64,000 nt of DNA, from NCBI GenBank assembly GCA_015660885.1, contig JACTUB010000008.1, positions 1 through 64,000 of the forward strand. Direction: 5' to 3'. The DNA is from Methanoregulaceae archaeon (GTDB lineage: Archaea; Halobacteriota; Methanomicrobia; Methanomicrobiales; Methanospirillaceae). Under the pieces are notes generated by a model that made no database searches, had not been told where the DNA came from, and was given only the letters and a program-made list of their open reading frames with translations. Shown one piece after another: positions 51,368 to 62,338 of the stretch (its first letter is position 1; each line of letters starts with the position of its first letter). The position numbers and the translations under genes were made by a program.

Positions 51368-52231
51368 ATGCAGTCCTACTGGTTCGGTGACATCGAGGAT
51401 AGGCGCTGCACAATGTTTGCCGGAGATACGGATGCAATCATTGATCGCGTTCAATCTGTTGTCACCCGTATGGACACATATATCCCCCCAGACTGGGAAC
51501 AGGCAGTTCTCTGTGGTGCCTGCCATGACCGGCAAGAGTATCTTGCCACATTACAGACTGTTTGCATTGTTGCAGCCGAACGTTCAATCCGGGAGCGGTA
51601 CTCAAAAAAAGACGCAGAACTGCTCCAGATGGTCAGGACGCTTGATGAAATTGATATGGTCATTAACCTGCTTTCTGAAAAGGCAGCAGAATGGTATCTT
51701 ATCCGTCACCCGTCATTCTCCCGTAAGTATCGGAGGACCCCGTCACATGCGCTGGTAAAAACGATGCACGACAAAAGCAAGGGCGCACTCGGCAAAGTGA
51801 CAGGAGAGATCGGACAGCTCGGAATTACCCGGACGATTCTTGCAAAGGAAGTATCTGGACGGGCAAACGACGTAATGCCCAATACAAGTGCCCTTATCGG
51901 TGGGCTCGTAGCTGCAAGACTCATGTCGCATGCCGGGGGGCTCCTTCCCCTCTCCCGGCTTCCGGCAAGCGCGATCCAGGTCCTTGGTGCCCGGACGGCA
52001 TTGTTCTCGCATCTGAAAACCCGGTCCCCCTGTCCAAAGCATGGGATAATTTTTCAGCACCGGCGTGTGCACAACGCACCCCGGGACATCAGGGGCAAAG
52101 TTGCCCGGGTGCTTGCCGGAAAACTTGCTATTGCAGCTCGGATTGATTATTTCAGGGGAGTGGCAGAACCGGATTTTCTCGATACTGCGCAAAGGCGTAT
52201 CGATGCGGTCGGGAAGGAGAGCGGACCGTGA
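51368..52231 (+). CDS. Nop5/Nop56-like box C/D RNP core protein
   Basis: MPNTSALIGGLVAARLMSHAGGLLPLSRLPASAIQVLGA NOP domain, next to fibrillarin. Confidence 0.95.
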   Translation: MQSYWFGDIEDRRCTMFAGDTDAIIDRVQSVVTRMDTYIPPDWEQAVLCGACHDRQEYLATLQTVCIVAAERSIRERYSKKDAELLQMVRTLDEIDMVINLLSEKAAEWYLIRHPSFSRKYRRTPSHALVKTMHDKSKGALGKVTGEIGQLGITRTILAKEVSGRANDVMPNTSALIGGLVAARLMSHAGGLLPLSRLPASAIQVLGARTALFSHLKTRSPCPKHGIIFQHRRVHNAPRDIRGKVARVLAGKLAIAARIDYFRGVAEPDFLDTAQRRIDAVGKESGP

Positions 52232-52836
52232 TCTGGATTGGTGATGTACTGGTATCTCAGGGTGAAGGGGCGGTTTACCGTGAGCGGATGCTGGACGGTG
52301 CGCGGGTATGGGACCCTTACCGGAGCAAGCTGTCTGCACTTTATTATTTGGGGAAAGGTATCGAACTCACCCCGGCAATGCGGGTATTGTACCTCGGAGC
52401 GGCAAATGGAACAACTGTTTCCCACGTAGCAGATTATGTTGAAGTCGTATACGCTGTGGAATTTGCCCCCCGCCCCATGCAGGACCTCTTGGAGGTGTGC
52501 CGGCGGCGAAGGAATATCATACCGATCATGGCAGATGCAGCCCGTCCCGAACAGTATGCACCGCTGGTAGAATCTGTTGATCTTCTCTATCAGGATGTGG
52601 CGCAACCGGACCAGGCAGCAATAGTTCTGCGGAATTCTGTATTCTTAAAACCCGGGGGTATCATCATTCTCATGCTCAAAACCCGGAGTGTCGATGTACG
52701 AAAAGAACCCAATGAAGTCTTCAGTGATACCCTTGACCTGCTTACCTCAGCCGGACTTGTAATGAAAGAAAGTGAATGGCTTGCTCCATTCCACGCAGAT
52801 CACGCAGCGATCATCTGCATAAAACCGGAAGCGTAA
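52228..52836 (+). CDS. flpA: fibrillarin-like rRNA/tRNA 2'-O-methyltransferase
   Basis: VLYLGAANGTTVSHVADYV, VYAVEFAPRPMQDL, LLYQDVAQPDQA. Confidence 0.95.
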   Translation: MIWIGDVLVSQGEGAVYRERMLDGARVWDPYRSKLSALYYLGKGIELTPAMRVLYLGAANGTTVSHVADYVEVVYAVEFAPRPMQDLLEVCRRRRNIIPIMADAARPEQYAPLVESVDLLYQDVAQPDQAAIVLRNSVFLKPGGIIILMLKTRSVDVRKEPNEVFSDTLDLLTSAGLVMKESEWLAPFHADHAAIICIKPEA

Positions 52837-52845
52837 GGGGTTGCG

Positions 52846-53562
52846 ATGAGCGACAAAGTCCGATCCTTTTCTGCCGGTCCGCTTTCAGTGATCGGTTTCA
52901 TCATTCTCATCGGGCTTTTAATCCTCCTCATCCCGCTGTTCATACTCGGAATAATCGGAGCTGCATTTATAAAGCTGGGATTTTCCTGGATTTCTGCACT
53001 TGCTGTCGTACTGCTCATGGTATTTGGGAGTTTTGTAAATATCCCGATGTACCGCCTCCGACGTGATATAATACATGTTTCCCGAAATGATGCACCCGAC
53101 CAGATGGCAGACCCATACCATTCCCCCTGCCCTGTCTGGGACACGCGAATCTCTCTTAACTTTGGTGGTGCAGTTATACCTGCAGGTGTGTCGATATATT
53201 TGCTCTATCGGGCTATCCTGGTCATGGGGCCTTCCCTTTTGATAACCGTATGCGCGGGGATCATCATGGTAACGGCCATAACCTTTGTATCAACGCGCAG
53301 AGCGACGAGTGCTGGTATTCGCGTACCCCTGCTGATCCCCGGGCTTACTGCACTGCTCGTCAGCGCAATGCTTTCGGGAGGTACCGGGCTGACAGCTGCA
53401 GTAACTGCCTTTGTAAGCGGGACGATCGGGACGTTGTTAGGGGGAAATATCGCAAATATTTTCCGGATAAGTGATCTTGAAATATCCGAGGTAAGTATTG
53501 GCGGCGCCGGGACTTTTGGAGCCGTCTTTATCTGTTGCATCCTGCCGGCCCTGATTGCATAA
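52846..53562 (+). CDS. DUF1614-type membrane protein
   Basis: Multiple TM helices; GSFVNIPMYRL and NFGGAVIPAGVSIYL. Confidence 0.75.
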   Translation: MSDKVRSFSAGPLSVIGFIILIGLLILLIPLFILGIIGAAFIKLGFSWISALAVVLLMVFGSFVNIPMYRLRRDIIHVSRNDAPDQMADPYHSPCPVWDTRISLNFGGAVIPAGVSIYLLYRAILVMGPSLLITVCAGIIMVTAITFVSTRRATSAGIRVPLLIPGLTALLVSAMLSGGTGLTAAVTAFVSGTIGTLLGGNIANIFRISDLEISEVSIGGAGTFGAVFICCILPALIA

Positions 53563-53623
53563 GAACATGCGCAGGTGAAACCGGCAGATTCTGTCCAGAT
53601 GAAAATAGAACACTGAAAAAAAA

Positions 53624-53696
53624 TAGCCCGGAGCAGATTCGAACTGCTGTCGGGGGATCCAGAGTCCCCCATGATTGACCGCTACACTACCGGGCT
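53624..53696 (-). tRNA. tRNA-Gln (CTG)
   Basis: Reverse strand AGCCCGG...CTCTGGA...CCGGGCTA cloverleaf. Confidence 0.93.
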
Positions 53697-53751
53697 ATGT
53701 TCCTCTTATTTTTACTGCTGTATCTTAATTAAGGTGACGGACTGTCCCTGG

Positions 53752-54477
53752 TCATACACCGTTCGCCCGTCCGCACTTCTGGCATGCCCGACAGACATCC
53801 CGGACCGGCTGAATGACTGCTCCCTTGCCGCAGAACGGTTCGATATCGTGTATATCGCGGAGATAGTAAATGTGGGGGATAAGGGAGACATGGATATATG
53901 TCCCGCACTGGACTCCAAGTTTTTCGGCGATTGATTTCTGGAGCTGGACGAGAGCATACATATTAGCCCCGGCAGCGGTGAGCATATCATTTGACCGGAA
54001 GATTACCCGCATATGAAGTCTGCCCTCCCGCAGGATACACTGAATAAGCTGGAGGCAGGGACAGGCATCGAGTTTCTCATCAATCACCGGGTTCCAGGTG
54101 ATTGCAATCGCACGCCGTGATGTCGGATGCATTGCAAGTTTGTCTATAATATAGGCTATCTGGTCGATGTGCACCGGCTGCCCGTCTGCAACCAGTCGCT
54201 CCCCCCAGCCAAAGAGCCTGCCGTGGTAGTCGTACTCAAAGGTGGCATGGGAACCCTGTAACAGATCCCGGGCGTATTGTTCTACAAACCTCTGCTGGAA
54301 CCGGGAGTGCTGACTTACCATAGGTTCTGCCATCGGTGTATCAACCTGCAGGGAAACTTCCTCGAACTCTATGGTCGCCTCGGCATCTTCAGTCTGCAGA
54401 ACCCAGCCTTTCTCCAGGATCATTTTGATGACCAGCTCGTGTGCCAGTCCGATACTTGGCGCCCGGATTATTCTCAT
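53752..54477 (-). CDS. thyA: archaeal-type thymidylate synthase
   Basis: RRAIAITWNPVIDEKLDACPCLQLIQ and MRVIFRSNDMLTAAGANMYAL. Confidence 0.88.
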   Translation of the reverse strand: MRIIRAPSIGLAHELVIKMILEKGWVLQTEDAEATIEFEEVSLQVDTPMAEPMVSQHSRFQQRFVEQYARDLLQGSHATFEYDYHGRLFGWGERLVADGQPVHIDQIAYIIDKLAMHPTSRRAIAITWNPVIDEKLDACPCLQLIQCILREGRLHMRVIFRSNDMLTAAGANMYALVQLQKSIAEKLGVQCGTYIHVSLIPHIYYLRDIHDIEPFCGKGAVIQPVRDVCRACQKCGRANGV

Positions 54478-54855
54478 AAAAAAAGGTGTGTCATGGTAGA
54501 TTGTATATGTGTTGAAATGATATGAGGGAGAAAAAAGCCGTTATCGCTCCATAATTAGATCTTCGGGTCTGACAGTAGAACCTTACAAAAGGGCTGTCGG
54601 GGCACCTTACTGCATCTTATTTGATGTAAAAATCGCTGGCATTCCTCAGAAAATAGGTACACATTTAAATTTATATGTAATATTATGTTCACACTAAGTA
54701 TGGCAAATGCAAAAATGTGACTATTCAGGGAAACTGAATGAACAGTAAAAAACTCATTTTAATCGCTCTGATTAAGAAACAGACGGCATTTGTGGCTCAA
54801 AATCCCCAAAAAAACTGACCACAAAGGATATATTACCTCTTTTACAAATACTCTT

Positions 54856-54881
54856 CCATATTCCGTTTAAACGGAGTATGG
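54856..54881. promoter_or_regulatory. near-perfect palindrome in S-layer gene leader
   Basis: CCATATTCCGTTT/AAACGGAGTATGG, 26 nt, one mismatch (U-G wobble in RNA). Confidence 0.6.
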
Positions 54882-54964
54882 GGCTCGCAGAACAGATATT
54901 CGGCATCTGTCGAAATCGTTCTCGGCTTGAAATGTATGATGTAAACTTTGGAGGAATTGAAAGA

Positions 54965-57730
54965 ATGACTAAGCGATTAACTATCGCACTTGTTGCACTT
55001 GCGATGTTCGTGCTCGTTGCAGTATTGCCGGTGTCGGCATTTTACAACGGCAACTACTATGTTGTAGCACCGAACATCAACCAGGGCGCGACAGTGTTTA
55101 TTGGAGAACAGGGCCTCAATGTAGTAAATGCCCTTAACTCAGCAAGAGGTGCAAGTACCTCAACTAAGATCGGCTGGTGGGCATCATCAGCAAATCCAGC
55201 AAGTAGCCCGTATTCACAGTCCTTTGACTTTGGTGCCACCGGAGCCAATTCATTAACTCTTGGTGATACCTTTGTCGGCTATACCGGCAACTGGTATGTG
55301 GTTGACCCGACTACTGGTTTCCAGTTAAATCCAAACGCTGTTGTATTCAACGTTCAGGACCCAACACTCGCCATTAATGTCTGGGACTGGGACCAGAGCG
55401 CTGATGTAACCAGCAAGTCGGTTCCGCAGGGTGAGACCCTTGGATTCAAGGTGTCCACTAACATGATCGCTGCACTTGATCCAGTTCACCGGTTCCCGGT
55501 TATTGGTGTTAAGGGTTCAACTACCGTTAACGATCCCGGTGACGGTTACATAAACATACGGGTAAAGGATGAAACAGGTGCCACCTTCACCGCTCTGTAT
55601 AATGACACTGTTGCGAATGGCGGAGCATTGCAGACCCTGAGTTCGCTCAATGTATCGGATTCCCCGTACTTCTGGGGTCTCGAGCCCGGTACAGTCTTAA
55701 CTCCCGGAACAATGGGTAACTGGTCAACAGGCGCACTTAACGGAAACGGTCAGCAGGCATACGCAATCGGAACGTACACCGTCTGGGCAGAGTCCAAGCT
55801 CAACAACATGAAGGACAACTACAAGAACGGTGGCGTAGATTACACCACAAAGACTATCTCTCAGACCGTTACCGTCTCGCTTGTCTCCAACACCGTGAAG
55901 ATTGAAGCGAACAAGGATTCCGTTGTCCGCAGCAAGCCGTTCTCGGTTACTATCACCGGTAAGCCCAAGACACCCTACATTCTCTGGGTAAAAGGCACTT
56001 CCAATCTGGCAGGCGGACTTGACGGACAGCCCCCACTGGTCAATTCCGGTCAGGATGGCGTGACGTATATTGCAATGTGTGCAACTGCAGCTGACCAGAA
56101 GGCAGCAGCAGTAGCTACCGGCAATTCTGTTCTTGGTCTCGCAGGTTCCGCTCTTGGCTATGCATACCAGAATGCTGGTGCAGGCCGTGTTGTGTTTGAT
56201 GATGTAAGTCATGTCACTGACACTGGTTTTGGTACCCTGACTGCAGTAAAAGTCACAACACTACCAACTGGTGTAAGAACTGTAGAATTCGCTACCACAA
56301 ACTGGACCAAGGCACAGAAGTACACCATCCGTGTTGAGCAGAACTTCGGAACTACCGCCGCCCCCTCCTTCAAGTCTGATGAAGTAGATGTGAAGGTCGA
56401 AAAGGGTGCAGTCACTATTGTGGCAGCCGGCGACCAGAGCTACTACCTTGGTGAGGAGGTCAAGTTCTCCGGTACCAACACCGAATCGTACAAGACCTAC
56501 CTGTTCATCATTGGACCGAACCTTAATGATAACGGGGCAGAACTTACCGCTCCACGGACCAGTGTCATCAACGAGAACGCCGATACATTCGTGCAAGCTG
56601 ATGTAGCGGGAGACAACACCTGGTCCTACAAGTGGGGAACGGCCACAATTCCGCTCGATGCAGGTACATACACAGTCTATGCAGTCAGCCAGCCTGTAGA
56701 CAGGGCACCTGATGATATCGCTAATGCAGCATACGGCACTGTTTCCATCATCATCAAGAAACCGTTCGTCTCTGCAACAGCATCGCAGTCCACCGTCGCC
56801 AAGGGCGACAGAGTCTACATCACCGGTACCGCTGAAGGTCAGCCATCACCTGGTGTCGCGATCTGGATACTCGGCAAGAACTATGCTGTCTACCAGACAG
56901 AATCTGTAAACTCTGACTCGTCATTCAGCTATGAGGTCAAACAGGCAGACACCAAGACACTGACTTCAGGTCAGTACTTCGTTGTTGTCCAGCACCCGAT
57001 GGCGAACAACCAGTTCGATATTGATCTAAATCCATCCGCAAGCGGCCGCCTTGCCGGCGATACCCCAATTTACGTCAGGAATGAGGTCCTCGGCACTACC
57101 GGAACCAATGTCTTCCTGATCAACGGCGCAGGAGCCCTTCAGGGATCCGATGCAGCTGAGGCACTTGTCCAGGCTATCAACGACCCGAATGTCGACGATA
57201 CCTACACCAAGCTCCAGTTCCTGGTTGAGCAACCAGTCATCAATATCAACCCGATTGGCGACAGGCATGTTGGCGATAAGTTCACCATCACTGCACAGAC
57301 CAACCTCGCGGTAGATGACGAAGTTCTCGTACAGGTCTACTCATCATCATTCAAGCCGACTGAGAAGAGCCAGAGCGGTGAGTTCAGCGGCGCAACCGGT
57401 ACGGTTAAAGTCACCGCAGGTGACGGCGGTCTGAATGCGCTCTCGTTCGATATTGATGCATCAACATTCAAACCGGACGAGTACATCGTTACTATGGACG
57501 CAGTCATTCAGGATGCTACCGGCACTGCACTGTTCAACGTTCTTGAAGGCCCTGCCCCAACCGCAGTACCGACAACCGTTGTAACAACTGCAGTTCCGAC
57601 CACAGTCGCAACACCCGTCCCGACAACAGCAACCCCCACCCCGACCCCGACTCAGTCGCCCGGGTATGGTGCATTGATTGCATTAATCGGTCTCGGTGCA
57701 GTTGCGTTTATCGTCGTGCGCAGGCACTGA
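54965..57730 (+). CDS. S-layer/major surface protein (DUF3821-like) with PGF-CTERM-like anchor
   Basis: Signal MTKRLTIALVALAMFVLVAVLPVSA; repeated Ig-like segments; Thr/Pro-rich stalk then SPGYGALIALIGLGAVAFIVVRRH. Confidence 0.88.
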   Translation: MTKRLTIALVALAMFVLVAVLPVSAFYNGNYYVVAPNINQGATVFIGEQGLNVVNALNSARGASTSTKIGWWASSANPASSPYSQSFDFGATGANSLTLGDTFVGYTGNWYVVDPTTGFQLNPNAVVFNVQDPTLAINVWDWDQSADVTSKSVPQGETLGFKVSTNMIAALDPVHRFPVIGVKGSTTVNDPGDGYINIRVKDETGATFTALYNDTVANGGALQTLSSLNVSDSPYFWGLEPGTVLTPGTMGNWSTGALNGNGQQAYAIGTYTVWAESKLNNMKDNYKNGGVDYTTKTISQTVTVSLVSNTVKIEANKDSVVRSKPFSVTITGKPKTPYILWVKGTSNLAGGLDGQPPLVNSGQDGVTYIAMCATAADQKAAAVATGNSVLGLAGSALGYAYQNAGAGRVVFDDVSHVTDTGFGTLTAVKVTTLPTGVRTVEFATTNWTKAQKYTIRVEQNFGTTAAPSFKSDEVDVKVEKGAVTIVAAGDQSYYLGEEVKFSGTNTESYKTYLFIIGPNLNDNGAELTAPRTSVINENADTFVQADVAGDNTWSYKWGTATIPLDAGTYTVYAVSQPVDRAPDDIANAAYGTVSIIIKKPFVSATASQSTVAKGDRVYITGTAEGQPSPGVAIWILGKNYAVYQTESVNSDSSFSYEVKQADTKTLTSGQYFVVVQHPMANNQFDIDLNPSASGRLAGDTPIYVRNEVLGTTGTNVFLINGAGALQGSDAAEALVQAINDPNVDDTYTKLQFLVEQPVININPIGDRHVGDKFTITAQTNLAVDDEVLVQVYSSSFKPTEKSQSGEFSGATGTVKVTAGDGGLNALSFDIDASTFKPDEYIVTMDAVIQDATGTALFNVLEGPAPTAVPTTVVTTAVPTTVATPVPTTATPTPTPTQSPGYGALIALIGLGAVAFIVVRRH

Positions 57731-57937
57731 ACTAAAATCTAAAATCTCTTTTTTTTCCGACTCTTTCCTTATAATAAACCAGATTTGTGCTTTTTCTCAC
57801 TCCTGCACGGATTTTAACGGTATCTTCCGATATGAATTCAGGGAATGGTACTCTTTTATTGGCCAATGCAATCAACGTAGATGTGAGAAATATGCATTCA
57901 TGGGATGCTTCACCATCTGAGTGAGGAGATCAGATCA

Positions 57938-59461
57938 ATGAAATTAAATGTAAAAAATCTGGATATTGCATCGCGGGGTGTGCTGCTTAATCGTGCGGAC
58001 GCTCGTACCATCGGGGTGCTCGATGGTGACAGAGTTCAGGTAATCAATCCAAAAAATGGTGTTTCGGTTGCGGCTTTTGTGGAGACAACGTCAACCATTA
58101 CCCCGCAGGGAACGATAGGTATCTATCGCTTCACAAACGAGAGACTTCATCTTGAGGAAGGTGCTGAGATAGAAGTCAGGGAAGCGGCGAGACCTGCATC
58201 CCTTGACTATGTCAAGAAGAAAATGGATGGTGGCAAAATCTCCAAAGAGGAGATGCTGACTATCATCAAAGATATTGTGAGCGACGATCTGTCCTCAGCG
58301 GAAATCACGGCCTTTATCATTGCATCGTATATTAATCCGCTTGATATGGATGAAGTGGAGCACCTCACCCGTGCCATGGTTGAAACCGGCGAACGCATAA
58401 AGTTTGCATCAAGGCCAATAGTGGATAAGCATTCAATCGGTGGTGTTCCTGGCAATAAGATCTCTTTACTCGTTGTTCCGATTATCGCTGCAAGCGGGCT
58501 TAAGATACCCAAAACAAGTTCGCGTGCGATTACCGGGGCAGGTGGCACTGCCGATCTCATGGAAGTCCTGACGAATGTCGAGTTTTCTGCAGCGGAAGTG
58601 CAGAAGATGACCGAAAAGGTAGGCGGAGTCATAGTGTGGGGAGGTGCGACCAACATCGCTCCTGCAGACGATCGCATCATCATTCAGGAATATCCGTTTA
58701 AAATCGATGCCCGTGGTCAGATGCTGGCAAGCGTCATGGCAAAAAAATTTGCGGTGGGAGCCAATCTTGTTGTAATCGATATTCCGGTCGGGCAGCATAC
58801 CAAGGTCCCCGGCATGCAGGAAGGGAGAAAACTTGCCCGTGATTTTATCGAACTTGGCGAACGTCTCAACATGAAAGTCGAGTGTGCGCTGACGTATGGG
58901 GATATCCCTGTTGGCCGCAGCATAGGTCCGAAACTTGAGGTGATTGAAGCTCTCCGGGTGCTAGAGGGTGCAACTGAACCGAACTCCTTTATCCAGAAGA
59001 GCTTGTCTCTTGCGGGTATTGCCCTTGAGATGTCAGGCAAGGCTGCACGAGGTACCGGCACTGCCATGGCACAGGATATCCTCCAGAAAGGAAAGGCACT
59101 TGAGAAATTCCGCCAGATCATAGAGATCCAGGGGGGTGATCCAAATGTTAAATCAGGAGACATTATCCCCGGGGAGCACCAGTTTGTGGTGAACTCCCCA
59201 TCATCCGGGTATGTGATTGAGATGAATAACCTGTCACTCATCACCCTTGCCCGTATTGCAGGAGCCCCCCATGATCCTGGCGCCGGCATTCTCCTGCATG
59301 CAAAAAAGGGCAATCTCATCAAAGCCGGGGAACCTCTCTTTACTATTTATGCCGAACGGAGCTGGAGGCTGCAGAAAGCGATGGAGGATGGACGGCGTCT
59401 CATGCCAATCCTTGTTGAAGGGATGCTTTTGGACCGGGTGCCGTCATTATCGGAGATTTAG
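57938..59461 (+). CDS. AMP phosphorylase (thymidine phosphorylase family)
   Basis: [41 protein letters not shown]. Confidence 0.94.
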   Translation: MKLNVKNLDIASRGVLLNRADARTIGVLDGDRVQVINPKNGVSVAAFVETTSTITPQGTIGIYRFTNERLHLEEGAEIEVREAARPASLDYVKKKMDGGKISKEEMLTIIKDIVSDDLSSAEITAFIIASYINPLDMDEVEHLTRAMVETGERIKFASRPIVDKHSIGGVPGNKISLLVVPIIAASGLKIPKTSSRAITGAGGTADLMEVLTNVEFSAAEVQKMTEKVGGVIVWGGATNIAPADDRIIIQEYPFKIDARGQMLASVMAKKFAVGANLVVIDIPVGQHTKVPGMQEGRKLARDFIELGERLNMKVECALTYGDIPVGRSIGPKLEVIEALRVLEGATEPNSFIQKSLSLAGIALEMSGKAARGTGTAMAQDILQKGKALEKFRQIIEIQGGDPNVKSGDIIPGEHQFVVNSPSSGYVIEMNNLSLITLARIAGAPHDPGAGILLHAKKGNLIKAGEPLFTIYAERSWRLQKAMEDGRRLMPILVEGMLLDRVPSLSEI

Positions 59462-59500
59462 ACCGATGTGCTCAAATACGAGCATGAAGGGATATTCATT

Positions 59501-60892
59501 ATGTTCAGACAGAGAAATCGTCTCATTTTTGTCCTGCTGTGCACTCTCCTTCTCTGCAGCTCCGCATATGCAACGGTACTGCAAATCACAGTAGTTGATA
59601 GTACTGATAATACAACAATTCCTCTTGCCGCAGTGTTTCTGAATGGGGTCGATTATGCAAGAACAGATACTAACGGCCAGGTTTTTCTCACTCATCCCGG
59701 ATTAGATGACCAGCTGATCCGGGTTTCCATGCCAGGGTATACAGACTGGGAAAAACTTGTGGATAAGAACGAAACTTCAGTCCTGGTAAACCTGAGCCGG
59801 AAGAGTCTTTTTCTGACAGTAACTCTCTATGATTCTGATTCCCTTGGTTCTGTAGCAGGAGCCCGGGTGAACCTTTCCGGGGAAAATCTGACGCAGACAA
59901 ACCTGACAGATGCCGGGGGTTCAGTAACCTTTGAGGTAAATGCAACAACTTTGTATTCTCTAGCCATCACCGCTCCGGATTACCTGTCACGTGAGAATGT
60001 AGTTGACATAGGTACTGATGATAAGGATGCTCAATACTGGCTTCTCCCGTCCAACCGGTTCTCTTTTGTGATAAAAGACAAAGATGGTTTGATGGCCATT
60101 CCTGATGCCGAAGTACGCATCGATACCATACTTGCAGGAAAAACCGATGCCAGAGGAGTTCTGACAACACCTATCATACGGGGCAAAGTGCATACTATCG
60201 AGATTAATAAGTCAGGCTACCAGACATTTAATGAATCAAAAGTAATCAATGAAACCGATGCCCTCTATTCGGTTGTGCTTACGAAAGCACCATTAGGCGC
60301 GTTCATATCCGTTTTTGATGAAAATCAGGCTCCGGTTAATGGAACAGAAATTTATATTAATGGGACTTTGTCTGGAATTACTAACCAGTTTGGACGCAGT
60401 ACGTTTCCCAACCTTGTTTCCGGTTCATATGCTGTCGACGTCAGAAAAACCGGTTATGTGTCACTGAATCGTACGATATCCGTAGCCAATTCAGGGGAAG
60501 AATTTACATTTGAGATGCCCTTTGAAAATGCAGATCTTACGATTTTTGTCGAAGAAAAAGACCAGAAAATGCTGCCAAATGTCACTATCCTCATCAACGA
60601 CAAAATATCAGGATTTACCGATGATCACGGTCAGTATAGTACCAAGGTCAAATTCAATACGCTTTACAATATTACAGCGGCAAAGGATACGTACCAGACA
60701 GTTTCGATCCAGAAACAGTTTGTTCAGGGAAATGCATCTGTATCAATAACTCTTGTCATGGAAAAGAGTCTCGACTGGGGACTTATCACGCTTATCGTCA
60801 TCGGAGCAGCCGGCATTCTTGTATTGTTAGGTATCATCAGGATGTTTGGCGGTCGGAAGCGCCGACATGTTGTGAGAAAAAATGATATATAA
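59501..60892 (+). CDS. exported protein with carboxypeptidase-regulatory/PEGA-like repeats and C-terminal TM anchor
   Basis: Signal MFRQRNRLIFVLLCTLLLCSSAYA; repeated YRTD/INGxxxGxTD units; C-terminal TM + RRK. Confidence 0.75.
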   Translation: MFRQRNRLIFVLLCTLLLCSSAYATVLQITVVDSTDNTTIPLAAVFLNGVDYARTDTNGQVFLTHPGLDDQLIRVSMPGYTDWEKLVDKNETSVLVNLSRKSLFLTVTLYDSDSLGSVAGARVNLSGENLTQTNLTDAGGSVTFEVNATTLYSLAITAPDYLSRENVVDIGTDDKDAQYWLLPSNRFSFVIKDKDGLMAIPDAEVRIDTILAGKTDARGVLTTPIIRGKVHTIEINKSGYQTFNESKVINETDALYSVVLTKAPLGAFISVFDENQAPVNGTEIYINGTLSGITNQFGRSTFPNLVSGSYAVDVRKTGYVSLNRTISVANSGEEFTFEMPFENADLTIFVEEKDQKMLPNVTILINDKISGFTDDHGQYSTKVKFNTLYNITAAKDTYQTVSIQKQFVQGNASVSITLVMEKSLDWGLITLIVIGAAGILVLLGIIRMFGGRKRRHVVRKNDI

Positions 60893-61112
60893 ATTTTTAG
60901 TATATAATACCATTTTAACAGCAACTCGAAAAGAAAATTACGATGAAAAAAGGGAAAAATAATATGTCCAAAATGCAGGTCAAAAAAAGTAAAGGTACTA
61001 TTCAAGGGGAAAAGGAAATATTCCCCATGTAAATATGAATTTATATCACATCGGGTTCCTCTCTTTCTTACAAGGGATTAACGGGAAAGAAATCATCAGA
61101 TGGTTCCTTCCG

Positions 61113-61622
61113 GGACAGGGCAGTCAGAACATATCTCTTAGGACCCGGATAAAACGAATAAGAGTTGTGAGAGTCCTTACAATCTATCCGGACATCTCTG
61201 ACAAAAGACGTGCCGGAGATCTTTTCCAGTACAATCGAAGTGCACGATACTTATCTCGCGGCCAATGAAAGAACAAACGAAGATCAGTCCGAGATTACGG
61301 ATCCCGATGAGGACCGGCTATAAAGAGACAACCGGATCCGGGATACTCAGTCGGAATGGTACTATCAGGGCCGGTTGTTGACAATGTTGGGGGCTGAATC
61401 AGTTCAACCTCTCATCTCAAGAAAAGTTTGAACGGTTTTATTGTCTGTTCAGATACCTGGAAAGCATACAACGTTATAGCTTCACGAAGGGATGTTCATC
61501 GTCTTGTCAATCACAGTGAAAAACAATATTGTGACGGAAAAGGTGATCATAATAATGGTCGGGAGGATTATGAGGATAGCCGACGTGAAAACTGGTATCG
61601 AAAGGATGTATCCTACGTGAAA
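61113..61622 (+). pseudogene. decayed IS1595-like transposase
   Basis: Across frames: LTKDVPEIFSSTIEVHDTYLAANERTNEDQ; VVDNVGG; FIVCSDTWKAYNVI...VHRLVNHSEKQYCDGKGDHNNGREDYEDSRRENWYRK; interrupted by stops. Confidence 0.7.
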
Positions 61623-61770
61623 TAATGCTTCTCTGGGTGGGAGAATATGTCAGGAAGTACAGCCGGAGAAATGAAAATAATAATTTAAAAGTGGACGTAT
61701 TATCAATCTGTTAAAATACGAGGATTAGTCCCTAGAATGGTACTATACCCTTTTTTTTATTTAAAAAAAG

Positions 61771-61842
61771 CGGACCCAGCGGGAATCGAACCCGCGTCCT
61801 TGGGTTCGAAGCCCAAGAGGATGTCCTCTACCCCATGGATCC
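61771..61842 (-). tRNA. tRNA-Arg (TCG)
   Basis: Reverse strand GGATCCA...CTTCGAA...TGGGTCCG cloverleaf. Confidence 0.94.
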
Positions 61843-61898
61843 TTCTCATCTCATATATATCAAAAGATATTAAGTATTTTCTACCGATAATCTAGTGA

Positions 61899-62336
61899 AT
61901 GATTTTATCTGCACCGGAGATAACCCGTCGTCTTGACCGTAATTGCATAGTGGGAAACCTCGTTATCACTCCCTATAGCAGCGAATGCCAGCAGCCCGCA
62001 TCCTATGACCTGCGTGCTAATGGGGATGTGCACCTCCCAAAAGGAACCTGTACGCTTGTCCCAACGCTTGAATGGGTCGAGCTCCCAAAGGATATTGCCG
62101 GGACGCTTCGTTGCAGGTCCTCGTTTGGGAGGAGAGGTGTCCTTCTTGGTGCAGGATTTATCGATCCGGGATTTCGCGGACAATTGACCCTGTGCCTGAC
62201 AAATCTGGGAAGCGATGACATCATCATCCATAAGAACGAACGTCTGGTACAGATAATATTTCATGAGGTACGGGAGAGCGCCCAGTGTTATTCGGGTCGT
62301 TATCAGGATAGCCACGGGGCCGTGGAGGCAAAGTGA
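61899..62336 (+). CDS. dcd: dCTP deaminase / dUTPase family
   Basis: PASYDLRANGDVHLPKGTC, RSSFGRRGVLLGAGFIDPGFRGQLTLCLTNLG. Confidence 0.88.
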   Translation: MILSAPEITRRLDRNCIVGNLVITPYSSECQQPASYDLRANGDVHLPKGTCTLVPTLEWVELPKDIAGTLRCRSSFGRRGVLLGAGFIDPGFRGQLTLCLTNLGSDDIIIHKNERLVQIIFHEVRESAQCYSGRYQDSHGAVEAK

Positions 62337-62338
62337 GC

